This document shows, piece by piece, positions 1 to 12,410 of a DNA stretch of 64,000 nt. The position numbers were made by a program, and so were the translations under genes. Numbering within the stretch: position 1 is the stretch's first letter; each line of letters opens with the position of its first letter. The DNA lies in the NCBI GenBank assembly GCA_003996215.1, contig QJPP01001734.1, positions 164,203-228,202 on the forward strand, in the 5' to 3' direction. The notes below the pieces were generated by a model, which had not been told where the DNA came from, ran no database searches, and saw only the letters and a list, made by a program, of their open reading frames with translations. The DNA comes from Jaltomata sinuosa (Eukaryota > Streptophyta > Magnoliopsida > Solanales > Solanaceae).

Positions 1-1350
1 CCACTCTACTAGATCTACTGAAGTGACTCTATGAAGGACTAAGATAGGGAAATTTTGGTAGATTCTTTTGTCTAAGACTGACTCACCAACAAGAGTAGAA
101 ACACAAAAGGGCTCTAAAAGCCGATCAAGACTAATTTCGAACTTGCAAACTGAATAAGGGGTCACAAAAGATAAGGAGGCACCAGGGTCTAATAAAGCAT
201 ACATATCAAGAGAGAAGACTTTTAAGATACCAGTAACAATGTCCAATGAACTCTCCTAGTCCTGGCGAGAAGACATGGTATAAAGGCAGTTCTGGTGTTG
301 ACCACCAAAACTAAAAGCAGTGCCCTACTGGGTCGGTAGACCTTTTGGGGATGCTGGAGTAGACTGAGTCCTACTACCTCCCTGACCCTTCTTAGCTGAA
401 AGGCAATCCTTAATCATGTATCTAACTTGTCCATACCCGAAACATCCCTCTATACCAGCTGGACACTCACTGGTGTGACTTCTATCACACTTGTTGCAAG
501 AAGGGTAAGGAGTCCCCTTTGCAACACTTCCTTGCGAATAGAAACCATATCCTCTACCAATCTGATCATGATAAGGCTTGGGGGCCTGGGTAGGAACACT
601 AGCTGAAGAATGAACAGGCCCTAATGATTTCTTCTGAAATAAAAAGCGATGTCCACCTTCGGACTTCTGATGGCCGAAACCTGAACTCTAAGATCTAACC
701 CTCTTGTTCTCCCTTGCCATCTCCCTCAACTTTTCTCTCTCAATTTTATAGGCATGAGTCATAAGTTGAGAAATATCCATGACACCCATAAGCATCAAAG
801 ACCTATACTCCTTCTTTACCAAATCTGACACTCCATAAACATACTTACTCATCTCATCCCATGGGCCATCCACCATGGAAGGAGCATACCTAGATAGCTA
901 GGTGAACTTCAATCCATACTCCTGAACTGACATAGAACCTTACCTCAAATTCACGAACTCTTCAACCTTAGCTTGCCTCAACTCACTCGGGAAGAATTGA
1001 TCAAGAAAATCCCTGTCAAAGCATTCCTAAGTCATAGGGACCATATCCCTAACCCTAGCATCTTTCCATTGAGTGAAGAAAATGTGATCCACATCCTTGA
1101 GCTTAAAGAAATCTATATCAATACCATCAACACCACCCACTTGCATCATACCGAAGATCTTCTTTACCTAATCCAAGAAATTTTATGGATCCTTACTAAC
1201 TTTCAAACCCCAGAACTCAGGCCGCTACTCCACCTTAAGGATGGGCAGGGATAGGAGCCTGCTGATTATCCTGAGAAGCCATAGTTTGAGCTAGCATATG
1301 AATCGAATTTATGACCTAGGGGTCTGGAATTGGGGGGTCAATATTTTGGG
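1..1350 (-). pseudogene. gag-protease of Tekay-like gypsy element, with stop codons
   Basis: Read on the minus strand, this gives a gag capsid region, a basic linker, a zinc knuckle and the start of an aspartic protease. The clearest gag block is 876-688 (KYVYGVSDLVKKEYRSLML), typical of plant gypsy gag. The knuckle near 440-390 reads CFGYGQVRYMIKDC, so the second Cys and the His positions are Tyr. The protease motif LLDPGASLSFV lies near 200-160. In-frame TAG or TAA codons occur at about 1028, 944, 895 and 688; most look like Gln codons changed by C-to-T. The capsid protein would package element RNA, but this copy cannot encode a full protein. Protease is cut by the window edge. Confidence 0.8.
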
Positions 1351-1579
1351 CGGCTTGATAGGGCATGGTACAGTGAAAAGGCATAATCTGAAACATATAA
1401 AGAATGGATTAGAGGGTTAATAGAGTTAAACTCTATTGAACGATATTGATCAAGAAAGAAGTAAAGTTTTTCCTAAGACACCTCATACCTTCTCTATCAT
1501 AAGTATGGCATGCTTCACACACATGAAATACACTTTACTCGATGTGGCTTTCAGACACCCTAAGACTCTTGAACCTAAT

Positions 1580-1591
1580 GCTCTGATACCA
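1580..1591 (-). other. Primer binding site (initiator tRNA-Met type)
   Basis: The minus strand reads TGGTATCAGAGC exactly, the usual plant LTR-retrotransposon PBS complementary to initiator methionine tRNA. It directly follows the LTR end and fixes the element's orientation. Confidence 0.9.
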
Positions 1592-3659
1592 AGTTTATCA
1601 TACCCCGAGGCTACCCTCTAAACATAACACGGGACTCGGGACCACAAGTGCCCCAATTTAACCATTGGCTAAAGCATGACTTGAAAAAACATAGATAAAC
1701 ATAACATAAGCATCAAACTGAAGAGATAAAAAGACTGAGTCATCAACAGCTCAAAACATAACACAACAAAATCTGAAACCCAAATACAGAATCTCTACTA
1801 TATCTGAAAGCCTCTAAATTGAATAATGAGTTACTGGGACAAGACCTCAGCTAATTCCAAATACTAAGTAGAAAATATAAAGATAGACAACTGATAATAG
1901 TCCTTGAAGTATGAGGACTCACCATTCAAAATTGGGACACCTGCTAATCTCTAGACACAAATTTGAGGGCCCAAACCAGAATTTGCATCATCAAAAGATG
2001 CAGAGTGAGAATATGCACAGTACTATAGGATGTATTGAGTATGTGAGATATGAAAAATTTGAAGTAAACATGCTAGATATGCTATAAAACTAATTTCATG
2101 CTTCAATAATAAAACTGTAATGTAAATGACTCAATGCAATATCATAAGCCAAAAATATAATCATAAGTAGTAAGTCTAAAATCTGAGCATGAGTCAAATA
2201 CATTTTAAAAACATGAAACTGTTTCTGTGGGAGGTTCTCTAATCGACATAGACCATGTGAGCTACATAGAATCCGATGTGTCCCCCCTATTGAGAGGACC
2301 CAATATACCTTTGCCAGAGTATAAAGGCATAACTAATTTGATCACGGTGTCTGATGCCTACTGAGGGGACTTAAAGAACCTATGGTGGCACGTAGTTCTG
2401 GGATATACAAAGGGGTACGCTCAACCCAATCCAACTCACTGCTCAATACTACTCCCAAAACATACGTATAGCTTAATTTACACTTGTGCCATATCTAATG
2501 CCAAATTTGTTTGAAAAGCATAAGAGTATATCTAATACCATGCAATTCACATAGCTTAGGTAGACATATCAAGATGCCCAACCAGTACATAAAACATAGG
2601 GACATATCTAATATCATTCAATTCATGCTTCAAAATCCTTAAAACTTAGCATAGCAATAATTTAAAACATATTTTTCCTTCTAAATTTATTACTTGAAGA
2701 ATTAGGCATGCATTTTCATAAATACATAAGGCCATATTATCTATACACGCCAATTTTTTCTTGAAATCATGCAATTTAATGGAATCATGCTAGAAATCAT
2801 CTTCAATACATGGGATTTTGAAATCAATTAAGAAACCTCAAATAAATCACAGATAAGTAATAAGAAACCATGAATTAAAGCTTTAAAACTGAACCCATAT
2901 GTTTTCTCCAATTTGGGTAAGAACCCTAATTTCATAAATTCATAAATCCAAGTAAAAATCATGGGTTTTGGGTATAAGGGTGAAGGAAATGCCTTATTGA
3001 ATATCCACATACCTTATTGAAGCTTGATTGATCTAATATGAAAATAAATGGAGGCTTAAACTTTGAGCTTAACGGAGTTATTTCTTCTTTTTAAATAGAA
3101 TTGCTTAGAATGAGAAGAGTTTAGGCTATTAGGGAATAAAACCCTACTAAAAATGATCAAAACAACTTCCCTTAGGAGTTAAAAGGGTGGGTAAATATAG
3201 AAATACCCCTGGGGTTTAATTGGAGAAAAGCTGATTAAAAACTCAGCTTCAGGTTCCATGGGTCCTTTCCACGGACCATAAAAGTAACCACGGCTCGTGG
3301 ATTGGAGTCGTGGTTTCTGAGCCAAAATTCAAGCTACATATCTGATTTCCATGGATGGGTTCGACAATCCGTGGAAGCTTCCATGATCCATAGAGACTAT
3401 TCGTGGTTCTCAGAGAAAAAATCTACCCTCAGTCTGAGTTCCAAGAATGGGTTCTATGACCCGTGAAGTCAACCACGACTCGTGGACTCTGGTTGTGGTT
3501 CTCAGACTAGAGAAAGGGCTTGCAAAACTGGTTTCATGAGTCACTTCCACGATTCATGGTTCCATCCACGGCTCATGGACTTGACTCATGATTTTTGGAA
3601 GTCTCAAAATTTTCAAAGTCTCTAACTTTAAAAGTTGAATTGAATTCTTGGGTGTTACA
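1592..3659 (-). repeat. 5' LTR of the Tekay-like element (~2.07 kb)
   Basis: The minus strand starts TGTAACACCC at 3659 and runs to the PBS at 1591. The expected CA end is blurred (TATGATAAACT before the PBS), so the inner boundary is good to about 8 bases. U3 holds a cluster of CCACG/CGTGG dyads (3240-3600). After it, on the minus strand, comes a TATA-like CTATATTTACC near 3205-3195. The stretch 1700-3000 has no coding capacity; short open frames in it (for example 2828-3010) have no recognisable domain. Confidence 0.8.
3240..3600. repeat. CCACG/CGTGG dyad cluster in LTR U3
   Basis: About ten imperfect copies of CCACG...CGTGG or CCATGG...CCGTGG words are packed into 360 bp. The cleanest is CCACGGCTCGTGG at 3288-3300 (5-bp arms, 3-nt loop). 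Others lie around 3270, 3350, 3390, 3475, 3550 and 3570. The cluster sits between the LTR start and a TATA-like box, which is the promoter-upstream U3. Confidence 0.75.
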
Positions 3660-4697
3660 TAACTATAGTCATGTGGGGTGAAATTGTTTGCCTTGTTGTG
3701 AATATTTTGGTCTGGGAGGAGTCATAACTTGATTTTGTATGCTTGGGTTGGTAATAACTTTCTAAGTGTACTTGAATTAATCACTAAAATGGTATTACAA
3801 TTTAGAAATGGACTTGGCATTGGTAAAAATGGTAAGGGAACAAGGCTCATAACTGTAGGGAAACATCGGCTTCAGGACAGTCGGGATTGGTTGGGAACCA
3901 TGGAAAAAAGGGCTATTATTTCTTAATAGCGGGATTGCAGTAAGGAAAATTTTATGGTAACTCATGATTGTGACTTAAGAAAATTTATTCTGGCTTTAAA
4001 GTTTGTGATTTGCTTTAGTGATAAATTATGGTATGCCTTAATTGAAATATTTTGCATTAAATTAGGGTATAGGCTTACCATTGGTATAGATAGAAAAGGA
4101 ACAAAAAGGTATTAATGGTTGTGGGAAAGCTCTGGTTTCGGGACAGTCAGGATTGGTTGGGAACCATGGAAGGGAGAAAGGGGAACTGGTAGTGTACGAT
4201 AGCAGGAATATGTTATTGTACGCAATTCTGTGTGTTTCATAACTGATTTTGTGATAATGTGGTGCTAAATTCTCAATTATGCATAGTTGAGGTTGGTCTT
4301 GAGGTTATATTTTAAGACCCCATAATGCGATTTCATGTGTTAATGTTGAAAACAGGGAAGAGGAATGAGGGAATTTTGCAAAAATGGAAAATTTTCTGGG
4401 CTTCTACTGTTGGGGATCGCCATAGCGATGTGCAGGTCGCTATAGCGAGATGGGTAGGGCATAACCCCTCTCCTATTTTCCCCTATTTTGTTTTTCATTC
4501 TCGGGTTATTTTAAATCGCTAATTGAGCTGCGAGCTATTGCAGGAATTATTTAGCATCCATGCGCGATAGAAAAAAAGGGTAGATATGATAGCCCGGGAT
4601 ATTGGTAAAATTATGATTGACCATTGATGGGAATAGTCACCCATGTAGAATTTGACAAAATGACTCGTAATTGACTGAGTAGTGTTGGACACTGCTC
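3660..4697 (+). repeat. Unnamed dispersed repeat, copy A
   Basis: This block is homologous to 13400-14725. Shared words include GTCATAACTTG, TGGGAACCATGG, a (G/C)CTATT..TTAATAGCGGGA block, and a ~370 bp end segment containing CGCTATAGCG-type words, TTTTCCCCTATTT and AGTCACCCATGTAGAATTTG. A ~100 bp sub-block is present twice (about 3840-3930 and 4110-4210). It is cut on the left by the Tekay-like LTR and on the right at 4697 by a gypsy LTR. The U3-like dyad words suggest it is part of an LTR, but I cannot assign a family. Confidence 0.65.
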
Positions 4698-7600
4698 TGT
4701 GATGACCCTTCTGATCATCTTCGCGTTTTCACATGTAATCCACTATTAGAGCCTTCTTGTAGTGGCCCTAAGTCATTTATACCTTCCTGGGACCGATAGT
4801 TGGGAGCCCTGGTCATTCATTTGGTCATTTTGGTTGTTTGCTTGTTTTACAACTTAAACTTAGAATATCGTTGACTTTGGTCAACATTCTTAGCTAACAT
4901 ACTCATAATTGAATTCTGACAGTTATGTTAGCTCCAAAGCAATGAGTTTGGTCTAGTTGGATCTTTAGTCGAGGCCTGAGAACTTCCGGTGTGGGTTTTG
5001 TGTGATTTTCTCAATTTTCGGGTCATTAAGAGTTGAAAGTGTAACTTCGGGTGACTTTTGATGATCGAAGTGTTGGATTCCAAATTCGACGATTCCATCA
5101 GCTCCAGAATGTTGAGTTTTGGCCAAAAAGATGGTTAGTTCAGGTTCAGGGTAAGCCAGAGTCATTTCGAGCCTTTGAGTTCTATTTCGTTAGTGTTGAC
5201 TTGGGTCAACATTTCTCTGAAATGACCTCGTATGGATGTTTCATCTATTCCATTGTGTTCGAATCATCATTTCAACTCTATTAGCATTATTGGTTTTTGA
5301 ATACTGTTTTCTGATTGTACCTGGAATGCCCCATCGAGTTTTTTTAAAATTGCAGAAAATTGCAGAAAATCAACTGCGGCCAACAGCTATAAATAGCTAG
5401 AAATTCATTTTTTCCAGCCACTTCTCCTCACTTTTCTCACTCTAAACTCATTTTTCTCCCTACCAAAATTGCTCCTGATCATTTCTAATCCTTGGGGAAT
5501 CAATTGCTTGTGGATTTTTCGTATTTTTCCGATTCTTGGTAAGTCATCTTCCCCACTTGTCCTTTTAGCTTCCCTTGAATTTTCTTAATTTCCTCCATTG
5601 TTTCTCCTACCAAAGCTTGGAAATTCTTATGTAGTGGCTTCCCTTAGCTCATGCATGCTTTTTGGAAGTAAAGATTGTCCTTCTCGACTTGAAATTCCAT
5701 CTTTGTGGTAAGTAATTCTTGCCCAATTTCCATTTTTATTTTCAAAATTTCCATTTTTTAATCCCCAACTTGGGCGGGCTGTTTTGGTGCTCTTCCCTTG
5801 TCCAATTTTGATCAAGTTTGGAGCATGCCTTCTAGGCATCGTTGGGGTCATCTTGGTTCTTTTCTTTTTTGGTTTTGGGTTGCGGGCCCATTTTTAACCT
5901 GGATATCGATCCGACTACAATTGTAGCGATATGGGTATCATTAGACTCGTCTTAAAATTTTATTCATGAATTTGATAGTTTGATTCTCATTTGGAGCTTC
6001 TCAGAGCAGCTCGGCCTTGGATGTCATCATTCCCGCAGCTTGTCGTCGGACGACAGGTAGGTTATGGATTAACTCCTTAGACTTTGAATATATCGGGTAA
6101 AATTGTACTAGTTCGCATCCTTTGGGTTATTAGGTTGGTACCACATAGATTCGTCCTATTTCTTTCCTCCATTTTGTGTAGTATTCCTATTAGTTGATAT
6201 ATTTGTTACCCTTGTGACCCCGTGAGGTCTTGTTGACTCTGGAACATAGAAGGTGGGATTATTGGGAATGTCCACGAGTTTCGGACATAGAAATATCCTT
6301 CTAGGCTGGTTATGATTTCTGAGTAGCTTCGAAGCCTGTGCAGGGACGTTAGGTTGATTGTGAGCTGTCGGGCAGCTATTTGGGTTGATCATATCATTTC
6401 CATGCATATAATGAGGTTTTTCCATGTTTTATTATGGTTTTTGGCTTCGGGCCTACGAAAACTGATTTTCTAAACCTTGCATGGCCCCAGGGGGCTGTTT
6501 TAGATGAAATTGTGTTTGGAAATAATTTTACATGATACGTGGATCTTCTTGGGGTAAAAGAAGATTAAAATATGGTTTTTATCATGATTTTACTACTATT
6601 ACTAAACTCGACCGGGTCGGAGTGCTAGCTGAGTTTTCTTACTGATTTGAAATGACTCTAAACTCGACCGGGTCGAGCGTCTGAGACATTTTACTATAGT
6701 TTTAGACCTGGTTGTGCCTGGTCACCCTTGGAAGGGTTTTTGAGACATCTTTTTCACTGGTTTAGTCCTAGAAAGGGTTCTAGGCATGCATATTTGAGAC
6801 TTAGCCACTGTCTTGAATCTGGGCTCTATTCCGTAGGACACGTTTTGATTTTGAGTTTTAGAGTGGGGTCTGAGACCTCCATGGACCTTGCCTCTTCGGG
6901 CCTGAGGCTTTGGGCTACATGTGCTGATGGGAAGGGTATACGGTGGAGTAGAGGTATATGGGTTGTATCCTTCTATGAAACATGACTGCTAGGCCCGATC
7001 GGCATCGGAGGAGGTACATACAGATGCTCTATTTCACCCTGAGGTTTTCATGCATCATATCATTCATTATTTGAGATACCACCCTTGATTGCTGTGTGTT
7101 GATTGTACGCTCCGGTAGTATATGATGCCGGAGGGTTTGTTTTCACTTGATTGCATTCCTCGGTTGTATAGGTGGCTGATAGACTATAGGTAGACTCTTG
7201 TTACTTTATTCCGATATCGTTCCCTGTTACGGTCGAGTATGAGTATGATTACTGTAAGGTTGTGAGTTCCTGGATTGAATTTGTATGACTATATTGGGTA
7301 TTAACTCCTGTATATCGAGCATGTCTACTTTTATTCTTCTCTCCCATTTTCTTATACTTGTGGTTACCGGTATACCGCCCATTGTTAGAACTTATTTACA
7401 TATATAATGTTTTGCGAGGATACTAGGTGCATTGTCCTTACTTACACATGTGCCTGTTGTGTGTATATATTCTATTTTCTATCATTGTATGTTGCCTTCT
7501 GTTGTCTTCCCTCTGGGCTGTTCCTGTGTATGTTTTCATTGATTTCTGTGACTTTTTGTCTCTACCTTGTATGTTATTGCTCTTTTACTTTATATTCATC

Positions 7601-8113
7601 CAGTCAGCCTATGATACCTACTGGGTACCTTATGCTTCGCATTTGGTGCTCACCCTACCCTCTACATCTTCTGGTGTATATCCTAGTACGGGACATCGCT
7701 AATAGAGCACCAGAGACTCGTGCAGGGTGTTGTTTTTGCACCATCCAAGCTGAGGGTGAGCTCTAGGCATTCAGAGCTTGACATAGTTTATCATTTGTAT
7801 ATTCTTTACTCTGTCACTACTCGGAGATAGCTTATGTATATGTATCTTTCTTTTGGACCCTTGTACTCCTTATGTAGTTCGGGCTTCTATATGCTATGAT
7901 ACCACATTTTGGGTTGGTTTAGTTTCCTCTTTTCATATATGTTATCCTTGTTATCTAATTTCTTTATCTTGTTCCCTTGCTTTCGCTATTTTACCTGCTC
8001 TTCCATTTAAAATGTTAGAAGGTAGCCCATTACTAACCGTTCTAGGATATGGGGATTGGTTTGCCTACTCAGGGTTGTAGGTGCCGTCATGACTAAGAAA
8101 TCGGGTCGTTACA
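4698..8113 (+). repeat. 5' LTR of plus-strand gypsy element 1 (~3.4 kb)
   Basis: The LTR starts TGTGATGACCC and ends GGGTCGTTACA, followed by GCT and the PBS. It is related along its length to 26515-28914 and 53851-54068 and, in reverse, to 63512-64000. A TATA box lies at 5388. The open frames at 7407-7766 and 7853-8080 are Cys/Leu-rich translations of U5 sequence with no domain, so I do not call them genes. The related repeat at 14.7 kb runs through the insertion point, so left flank TGCTC (4693-4697) is the likely target duplication. Confidence 0.85.
5388..5395 (+). promoter_or_regulatory. TATA box of gypsy element 1 LTR
   Basis: TATAAATA lies about 690 bp inside the LTR and is followed by a pyrimidine-rich stretch (CACTTCTCCTCACTTTTCTC). 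This is the usual arrangement at a plant LTR core promoter. Transcription would start about 30 bp downstream, by inference. Confidence 0.6.
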
Positions 8114-8116
8114 GCT

Positions 8117-8128
8117 TGGTATCAGAGC
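8117..8128 (+). other. Primer binding site of gypsy element 1
   Basis: A perfect TGGTATCAGAGC lies 3 bases after the LTR end at 8113, matching the 3' end of plant initiator tRNA-Met. Confidence 0.9.
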
Positions 8129-8310
8129 TCTAGGTTCACCGGTATAGGAGCCAATGTCTAGTAAAGTCTTGCGGATCGCGGCGGAGACATCCGTACTCAA
8201 TCTTTGGGAGGCTATAGTGACATCTTAGGAAAATGGACTGTTCTTGTTCTTCTTTCGTATGTAGTATCCTTAAAAGTTTCTAGAAATCTCACTTATTCTG
8301 GTTCACTCTT

Positions 8311-9803
8311 CCGCAGATGGTTCATATGAGATATTCAGCTTTTGGCGCAGGAGAGCCTCTAGCTAGGGGTCGGGGCCATGGTAGAGGTAGGAGTCGAGGA
8401 TGCCCCAGAGCAGCGACACCTGCTAGAGCTGCTAGAGTGGATATAGAGCCTGAGTATGACTATGAGCCAGAGTTAGCTCCAGAGCAGTAACATGTGGGCC
8501 CGGGGACAGCCCAGGCACCACCAGCTCTAGTACTAGTTCCACATCAGTTTCTGTGCCAGCTTCAGCCCCAGCTCAGTCTTCAGATATTCGGGGTTTGTTA
8601 CTTTAGCTACTGGGTATGATTGGAAAGCATCCTTCTGAGATAGCCCAGACATCCCCTCAAGGGGCAACCCTGGGTGTTCAGAGTTCAGGAGCGCAGCCTG
8701 CTACTGTGGCTCCCCGTGCTAAGGTTGTTCCAGTTCCATTGGTTGCCCAGCCTCTTGCTCCTCGCTTTACTCTGACAGAGACAGAGCAGAACGCCTTGGG
8801 TAGGTTTCAGAGATTGGCACCACCGAGTTTTGCTGGTACATTGGGTCAAGACCCACATGACTTTATCACTACTTGCAAGAAGATGCTGCACCATTTGGGC
8901 TTATTGGAGACTCACGGGGTTGGCTACACATAATATCAGTTGAAGGGTCCAGTGAAGTTATAGTGGAGGGAATATTTTGCTTGCAGGCCTTCTACATCAC
9001 CTCCCTTGACCTAGTCCTAGTTTTATGAGGTCTTTATGGCTAAGTTCTTGCCACAGAGTGACCGAAAGCATCAGAGAGAGGAGTTCACTAGACTTTCTCA
9101 GGATACCATGACTGTCTCAGAGTATGAGACCTAGTTCCATCAACTTGCTCCCTTTGGAGCCATGATTATGCCTACTGAGGCCGACAGAGACCGTAGATTT
9201 GTTTGGGGGTTACAGAGATAGTTTAGAGAGCATGCAGAGATACTGGTTGCTAGCGGTCGGTCATTCTAGGCCATTGTATACTATGCTCGCAAAGTTGAGA
9301 ATTTGCGTCATTATGACACCGGGGCCAGAGATAAGAGGCCTCGACATCAAGGTGGTTATAGTGGTTCTAGGCATAGTGGTAGATGTTCAGGCTAGTAAGG
9401 CCAAGGTTATCAACCGCAGTAGCATCAGGGTCAGTATATCCGACCGATACATGCATCACTTCGGGCTTCTGGTTCTTAGTTTGAGCAGGTTCAGGGCAGT
9501 CAGTGAGGTCACAATGTTCAGCCATCGAGAGGTATAGATTCTTGGGCATCAGGCCATGGTGGCCATTCGGGTTCTACTGGTTTATCCCGATCGAGTAGGT
9601 CATCAGGGGCTTGCTATACTTATGGTGTAGTTGTTCACTTTGCTAGAGATTGCCCCCAGCATGGTACAGTTCAGCTAACCGAGCCTCTGCAAGCAGTTCA
9701 GCCTCTGGCTAGAGAGGGTGGTGGTAAGTTTAGAGGTGGTTCGCCATGTGGCAGGGTAGATGGTAGGGATGGCAGGTGGGCAGGTGGAGGTCTTCGTCAG
9801 TTC
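8311..9803 (+). pseudogene. gag of gypsy element 1, stops and truncated
   Basis: The start ATG is at 8311 (MVHMRYSAFGAGEPL). An Arg/Gly-rich and Pro/Ala/Gln-rich N-terminus follows, then the capsid region (from about 8780: GRFQRLAPPSFAGTLGQDPH) and a basic RG-rich linker. The zinc knuckle at about 9617 reads CYTYGVVVHFARDC, with Tyr at the second Cys position. Many TAG and TGA codons and at least one frameshift interrupt it. The reading frame is cut at about 9803 inside QFY, just before where protease would start, by the LTR of the next element. The same gag type reappears at 54074. Role by family: structural capsid protein of the element particle. Confidence 0.8.
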
Positions 9804-10169
9804 TATACGACCTGTTCAGTCAGTATTAAAAGGCACCTCATATCGGGTGGGTTATTCATACGAAGAAACGAGTTAGAAAACTTTCGAGTTGAGGAGTTAG
9901 AAATCATCGGCTAGGCTAGTCTAAGACAAATTTTGAGCAAGGTAAGGTCTAGGGAAATCTGGGTGCGGATTGGGTGTTATAAGTGCGGTCGATCTAGTTT
10001 TTCCTCTAGCCAAGACCTTAAGGAGTTCGGGGACTTTTCTAAAATGAATTTGGGTGAGTAGAACTTCCGGTATCGAAGTTGATGTGAAAGGGTTGGTTTG
10101 GAATGTCAAGATTTGAAGTGTATTATGAAATGGGCCATTTTTGGGGATTTTCTTAGGTTGTGTTCTGTG

Positions 10170-10320
10170 TCAACTGCCATAGCAGTTGACACAGTGCTAT
10201 AGCGGCCTCCGCTATAGAATAAGTCAACACTGGTCAGCACCTCTATAACAGTAGGTTCCGCTATGGCGGTACCGCTATAGCGGAGCGTGGACCGCTATAG
10301 CAGAGTGAAGGGATCAGAAA
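10170..10320. repeat. CCGCTATAGCGG palindrome cluster (5' LTR)
   Basis: There are seven or so CGCTATAGCG-like words in 150 bp. The 12-mer CCGCTATAGCGG at 10272-10283 is its own reverse complement. The rest are one- or two-base variants (GTGCTATAGCGG, CCGCTATAGAA, CCGCTATGGCGG, ACCGCTATAGCAG). The cluster lies about 370-510 bp inside the LTR. Confidence 0.8.
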
Positions 10321-11376
10321 ACTCAAAAATGAGTTTTGTATTTTCATTCTCTCCCATTCAACCCTAAAATAGATGAGGGTTACTCCAAGACCCCTCCTAG
10401 GCTGCTTCAATGCTTAGGAGCCATGGGGAGGGGCAATTTTGGCTAATAGAGAGCGAAACCATGGATTTTGAACTTGTCAACCTTCAGGGAACGCCTTCAC
10501 GGAGCTACAAATTACACTATGCAGCTTCTTGGCATCTAGGTAGGCTAGGTTTTTGTTAGGTAGACTTTTGACCTATTTTCATTTCATATTGTTATGTAAA
10601 TTGACTGGAGAATTCATCTTATAGGCCTTTAGACATGGAGTCTGGAGGATTATTGTATTGGTCTGGCTATTGATTGAATAGGAAATAATAGGGTCAGGGC
10701 GACATGTTCATTCGGGTGTATTTTATACTTGTTAGATTGTGTGTGATGCTAGACTTCGAGAAACTAAATGGTTAGGTAGGTTCGGGGAATCGGTAATGTT
10801 TGTGGGATGAGGGAATTTCTAAGTTGTAGTGGGTTCCCGGGAATATTTAAATAAAGTAAATGAGATGAACAGGCAGGGTCCAAAGTTTGTATTATCATGG
10901 GTGAGATCCTTAGAACGCGCTTATTTTTCTGGAAAAGAGTTTGGATTAGATAAAAATGACTATATGTGTTTAAAATGATGAGCTGGGGATTAGTCTTTGG
11001 GAGAGTCTAATTATACATTATTGGTCATATTTTTTTATGGTCCCATGAGTGGACTGGGTTTAATTGTTGGGATTGTGATTATTGCATTTTGACTTGTGAA
11101 AGGCCGGGTAGTTGAACTTAAGTGTGGGCTTGGTCTTAGTGTAGACCGGGATGACATGTTGAACACTTAGGTGAAGGTTATGGGTCCGTAATATGTAATA
11201 TGTGTTCATGTGTTATCTCTTGGTATTGTATGAGTTGCATGCTTAGGGAACGGTTTATGAATGTCTAATGTCTGGTTATTACTCTTGTAAAATGAAGTAG
11301 ATGTTATTGCTTATTGATTTACAAGTATGTTTTGTTCATTGTTTGTGATTGATTGGACTTGGTGTGACATTCAGTT

Positions 11377-11560
11377 GACTCGAGTACCACGCCTAGTACA
11401 AGAAATACTAACGGTTGGCTTGGATACCATGCCTAGTATGGTAATACTAATGGTTGGCTCGGGTACCATGCCTGATATGGGAATACACATTTGGTTGGCT
11501 CGGGTACTATGCCTGGTATGGGATACTAATGGTTGGCTCAGGTACCACGCCTAGTATAGG
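11377..11560 (+). repeat. GGTACC minisatellite, 5 units (~38 bp)
   Basis: Five tandem units share the core GGCTCGGGTACCATGCCTGG followed by TATGGGAATACTAATGGTT-like spacers. Each core has arms GTACCA and TGGTAC around TGCC, more or less decayed. The same array is at 16985-17170, 22105-22240 and, in reverse, 58770-58875. Confidence 0.8.
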
Positions 11561-12410
11561 TTTAAGTATGCATTATTGACTGTGTTATCGATGGTTCTAT
11601 GAGTGGACCGGGTTGATTGTTAAATCTGTGATTGATTATATTGGTCTTTGAGATGCCAGGTTATTACACTTAAATATGGGGATAGTCCTGGGTGGACCGA
11701 GCATTGCATGTCAACACTTAGGTGTCATTCTAGGGATCCTTGATTGGTTCGGGTAATGAAAAGGGTAAATGTCATGTTTATTATTGTTGTTGAATGATTG
11801 TTGAACCTGCTTCCTGTAGTTGATAAGTCAAAAGGGTAGACTGAGAGTCTGGAGTTATACTACTGGTTGTTATTTTTGTTGTATTGCTTTACTCAGTGTG
11901 GGTGTAATACTTGTTCTTTACACATTAGGTTCCTGAGAGGGCCAGGATTTAGTATTATTTTGCGTACAGTTGGTCTGTGAAGGGCTGGGTTAGTGAGCTT
12001 AAGTGACAAGGTGGTTCTTCTGTGGACCGGGGTCGCAGGTTATTAGCGTAGGTGATGTCCTAGGAATCCTTGTTTGGTCTGGGGTATGTAGAAAGGATAT
12101 ATGTTTGTTGTCACTTAGAATTGTTAATGTCAGTTAGACTTGCTATGTGCGATTGATGAGCTAAGAAAGAGACTTGTAGTCTAGTCATAATCTTGGCCAT
12201 TGTTACTTGTCAAGTATGGCCCTAGGGGTCATTGGGGCGATTTTTACTAGTAGGGGAAAGTACGACATGTGCGTTCCATGTCACTATATAGTGGGGTTTA
12301 CTCTGGGTTATTGAGTCATAGTGGTTGACTTGGGTAAGGAAATGGTAGTCCGGGTATGGACATAGATGTTTGCAATGGTTAAGGTGAATTAAAGAGTCTA
12401 AGGTTTAGTA

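Larger units (their letters stand above)
1..3659 (-). mobile_element. 5' part of a Tekay/Del-like Ty3/gypsy retrotransposon
   Basis: On the minus strand the order is LTR (3659 to 1592), primer binding site, leader, gag and the start of protease, running off the left edge of the window. The order and gag type fit a plant Ty3/gypsy chromovirus of the Tekay/Del kind. The rest of pol and the 3' LTR lie outside, so the element length, LTR divergence and target duplication cannot be tested. The 5 bases abutting the LTR start (3660-3664, TAACT) are the candidate duplication. The lineage name is family recognition; the element order is seen directly. Confidence 0.85.

Noticed and set aside
7407..7766. 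Cys- and Leu-rich 119-codon frame that looks like a small membrane protein
   Set aside because: It lies in LTR U5 sequence, overlaps a second open frame, and relatives of this LTR do not keep it.
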